A stretch of DNA of 52,506 nucleotides. It comes from Gemmatimonadota bacterium. GTDB lineage: Bacteria; Gemmatimonadota; Gemmatimonadetes; Palauibacterales; Palauibacteraceae. The stretch's first letter is position 1. Every line of letters begins with the position of its first letter. The stretch spans positions 1 to 52,506 of the forward strand of contig JAJEEM010000035.1 in the NCBI GenBank assembly GCA_022820995.1. Direction: 5' to 3'. Below, one piece after another: positions 51,446 to 52,506 of this stretch. The notes under the pieces were generated by a model. The model had not been told where the DNA came from, ran no database searches, and worked only from the letters and a program-made list of their open reading frames with translations. The position numbers and the translations under genes were made by a program.

Positions 51446-52506
51446 TCAGCAGGACACGCAGTTGTGGTTGTTCTTCGAGCCGAGGCTCTCGAGCAGGGCC
51501 ACGGCCTCCGGGAAGGGCTGCGTGCGCTGGTAGGGGCCGTTCGCCATGTCCGCGGTGGTCTGGCCGACGCGGCTCACGGCGGTCGGGTCCGCGCCGTGCT
51601 CGACGAGGAAGCGGATGACCTCGAGGTCGCCGCGCGAGGCCGCGTTGTGGAGCGGGGTGTAGCCCTCGTCGTCCCGCTGGTTCACATCCGCGCCCAACTC
51701 TTCCACCAGGTAGCGGACCGCCGGCAGCCAGCCGTCCGGGACGTAGCGGTGGGCGTTGCTGGGGAAGCCCTGGCCGTAGCCGATGCCGGTTGCGGCGTGG
51801 ATCGGGTAGTCGGCGGGGCCGCCCACGGGCACGGGGGGAACGCCGGACAGGTCGCGCTTCTCGCGGTCCCACGCCGGGAGTCGGCGCGGGGGCACCTTGA
51901 TCGTGGCGAGGTGCGGGTCGGCGCCGTACTCGACGAGCAGCTTCATCGCCTCCACGTCCAGGGAGTACGCGGCGCGCCAGAAGGGGGTCGCGCCCTTCAG
52001 GTCGATCTGCAGGAGGTCGAAGTTGTACGACACCCACCACAGGTGCTTCTCGAGACGGGCATTGGGATCCACGCCCGTGTCGAGGAGGCGTCGCATGACG
52101 TCGAGGTAGCTGTGCCGCTGCTGCCCGTAGGCGTGCTGCTGCGGGTAGCGCGACTTCGGCGCCCAGTGGGCATTGAGGGCGGCGAAGAGCGGCGTCGCGC
52201 CGGCGGCGGAGGCGAGTTGCGGATCGGCCCCGGCCTCAAACAGGTCCATGGCGAGATCGAAATGGCCGTTGATCATCGCGATGAGCATCGGGCTCGTGCG
52301 GTCGCCGCCGCTCGCCTGGTTGACGTCCGCTCCGCCCTCGATGAGCGCGCGCACGGTGCCGGCGTGCCCTTCGCGGGCGGCGTGGAGCAGGGCGGTGAAG
52401 CCGCCGTGGCCGCCGATGAGGTCGCCGTAGCCGAGCGGCTCCGGCTCTTCGATCGGACGCTCGTAGTCCTCGTCCTCCGCCGCGGGACGATCCGCGGGGG
52501 CGTCGG
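51446..52506 (-). CDS. Ankyrin-repeat protein, N terminus beyond the window
   Basis: 353 codons are open to the right-hand edge, so the true start lies outside. At least seven ankyrin units are visible, with patterns such as GGFTALLHAAREGHAGTVRAL, GATPFWRAAYSLDVEAMKLL, LVEYGADPHLA and GYTPLHNAASRGDLEVIRFL. It ends HNCVSC, a Cys-x-x-Cys tail. The visible acidic upstream part (AAEDEDYERPIEEPEPLG) is a linker. Ankyrin proteins bind partner proteins; the target is unknown. 39 bases separate it from the ABC-F gene downstream. Confidence 0.85.
   Translation of the reverse strand, partial: DAPADRPAAEDEDYERPIEEPEPLGYGDLIGGHGGFTALLHAAREGHAGTVRALIEGGADVNQASGGDRTSPMLIAMINGHFDLAMDLFEAGADPQLASAAGATPLFAALNAHWAPKSRYPQQHAYGQQRHSYLDVMRRLLDTGVDPNARLEKHLWWVSYNFDLLQIDLKGATPFWRAAYSLDVEAMKLLVEYGADPHLATIKVPPRRLPAWDREKRDLSGVPPVPVGGPADYPIHAATGIGYGQGFPSNAHRYVPDGWLPAVRYLVEELGADVNQRDDEGYTPLHNAASRGDLEVIRFLVEHGADPTAVSRVGQTTADMANGPYQRTQPFPEAVALLESLGSKNNHNCVSC

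Noticed and set aside
1..52506. tRNA, rRNA, CRISPR arrays, insertion sequences, prophage
   Set aside because: No cloverleaf with a GGTTC-type T arm, no spaced direct-repeat array, and no transposase or integrase gene was seen on either strand.

Overview
This 52.5-kb window is GC-rich and densely coded, with many stop/start overlaps (ATGA, GTGA, TTGA, TGATG). Its gene content fits a heterotrophic Gram-negative bacterium, most plausibly a Gemmatimonadota-type lineage: TonB-dependent receptor, lipobox lipoproteins, Tat-exported lipoprotein amidohydrolases, AtuA-like proteins and duplicated acyl-CoA dehydrogenases and crotonases. The lineage is inferred from gene content only; no rRNA or tRNA gene was seen.

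Layout. 1-4480: a coiled-coil membrane protein of unusually low GC, then a short exported-protein/esterase-like group ending in a lipoprotein zinc peptidase with a bacterial Ig domain. 4690-14135: a same-strand run for peptide and amino-acid use (M19-like protein, exported amidohydrolase, beta-propeller lipoprotein, small ORF, DAACS symporter, class V aminotransferase, Tat-exported amidase, threonine aldolase). 14187-15293 (minus): AI-2E-type permease. 15408-21032: an acyl-CoA module (B12-binding mutase subunit, carboxyltransferase, AtuA split in two, LiuC/AtuE-like crotonase) plus two membrane proteins. 21136-22464: a short RecQ. 22430-26185 (minus): ECF sigma factor, anti-sigma factor and TonB receptor. 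26463-30387: acyl-CoA dehydrogenase, RNase G, ribosomal proteins L21 and L27. 30484-35365 (minus): crotonase, two tandem YtcJ-type amidohydrolases, cupin. 35494-38101: orphan MazE-like antitoxin, Tat-exported class V aminotransferase-fold protein, and a toxin-antitoxin locus with a fused antitoxin. 38162-46909: PutP-type symporter, a kinase-like/acyl-CoA dehydrogenase pair, and two large transporters with built-in regulatory domains. 47080-49271: two lipoproteins, one a zinc peptidase. 49412-52506 (minus): ABC-F ATPase and an ankyrin-repeat protein cut by the window edge.

The theme is scavenging: exported hydrolases and peptidases feed symporters and aminotransferases, while acyl-CoA enzymes process branched or hydroxylated acids. 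The most unusual items are (1) ribosomal protein L21 carrying a C-terminal peripheral-subunit-binding (E3-binding) domain, and (2) a HigA-VapB fusion antitoxin beside a PIN toxin whose only start codon compatible with a complete fold is CTG and whose catalytic site looks altered. The fused antitoxin also has a possible internal start and a promoter suggesting a leaderless mRNA. There is no gene-free stretch above 300 bases; the longest gaps are about 277 bases (26186-26462) and 231 bases (691-921), and no convincing gene was seen in either.
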